A DNA stretch of 5,873 nt from Actinomycetes bacterium. GTDB lineage: Bacteria > Actinomycetota > Actinomycetes > Actinomycetales > JAJYRW01. Within the stretch, counting starts at the first letter, position 1, and every line of letters begins with the position of its first letter. Shown here piece by piece: positions 5,728 to 5,873 of this stretch. Where the stretch lies: positions 1-5,873 of the forward strand of contig JAJYRW010000101.1 in assembly GCA_021793895.1 (NCBI GenBank), given 5' to 3'. The notes beneath the pieces are model-generated. The model made no database searches. It was not told the DNA's origin and saw nothing but the letters and a program-made list of their open reading frames with translations. The position numbers were made by a program, and so were the translations under genes.

Positions 5728-5873
5728 TCAGATATTGCGCTGCTGACGCACGGGCTTTCCCCAGCGCAGTTCTTCCGGTACGTCAGCGGCGTCGCACAGT
5801 GCAAACCAAACTTCTTTAGGGTCATAGCCCGCGGCGAGCGCCTGACGGGCGGTGCGATTGGAAAATTGGGAGA
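5728..5873 (-). CDS. DUF3046 family protein, C-terminal part, runs off the right edge
   Basis: The last 47 residues and the TGA stop are visible; the start lies beyond the window. The reading frame contains NRTARQALAAGYDPKEVW, then FALCDAADVPEELRWG, which matches the C-terminal half of the small (about 60 to 70 residue) DUF3046 proteins encoded just upstream of recA in many actinobacteria (Rv2738c in M. tuberculosis, from memory). Its function is unknown. The 221 bases to recA contain recA's own promoters, so it is probably a separate unit, although read-through into recA is possible since no clear terminator follows it. A reading frame covering 5553-5825 in another phase is a shadow of this gene. 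Confidence 0.88.
   Translation of the reverse strand, partial: SQFSNRTARQALAAGYDPKEVWFALCDAADVPEELRWGKPVRQQRNI

Noticed and set aside
5553..5825. Minus-strand open frame of 90 codons between recA and the right edge
   Set aside because: It overlaps the DUF3046 frame out of phase and runs through the SOS box and part of the recA promoter region. Its translation resembles no family I know, while the other phase gives a clear DUF3046 C-terminus.

Overview
This window looks like chromosomal DNA of an actinobacterium of moderate GC content, by eye in the mid-50s percent. The order DUF3046 - recA - recX - (rny) - miaB - dioxygenase-like hypothetical - miaA is the conserved actinobacterial recA neighbourhood (in Mycobacterium tuberculosis: Rv2738c, recA, recX ... 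miaB ... Rv2728c, miaA; recalled, not searched). RNase Y and a GC content lower than in Streptomyces or Mycobacterium would suit an Actinomycetaceae-like or related lineage, but the genus cannot be fixed from this sequence.

Layout: every gene lies on the minus strand and is read from high to low coordinates. The right edge (5873 to 5728) holds the C-terminal part of a DUF3046 protein. A 221-base gap (5727-5507) then holds the recA control region: a LexA-type SOS box overlapping a possible -10 hexamer, followed closer to recA by a near-consensus RecA-NDp (PafBC-type) promoter, and then a good Shine-Dalgarno. recA starts at 5506. It is followed by recX (44-base gap), rny (27-base gap), miaB (27-base gap), a hypothetical protein (11-base gap), and the first ten codons of what is probably miaA (4-base overlap) running off the left edge. 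I see no terminator between recA and the left edge, so this is plausibly one transcription unit.

How the genes work together: RecA and its modulator RecX serve homologous recombination and the SOS response. RNase Y is a membrane-anchored endoribonuclease of mRNA decay. MiaA and MiaB act in sequence on tRNA A37 (isopentenylation, then methylthiolation). If the operon is continuous, DNA-damage promoters would also raise RNA-decay and tRNA-modification enzymes.

The window is mostly ordinary core genome and I found no new mobile or defence system. The points worth a second look are the double damage-responsive control region, a four-codon reading frame whose ATG falls at the predicted start of the PafBC-type transcript, a three-copy 21-base in-frame minisatellite in the hypothetical gene, a strong hairpin near the 5' end of miaB, and RNase Y placed inside a recA operon.
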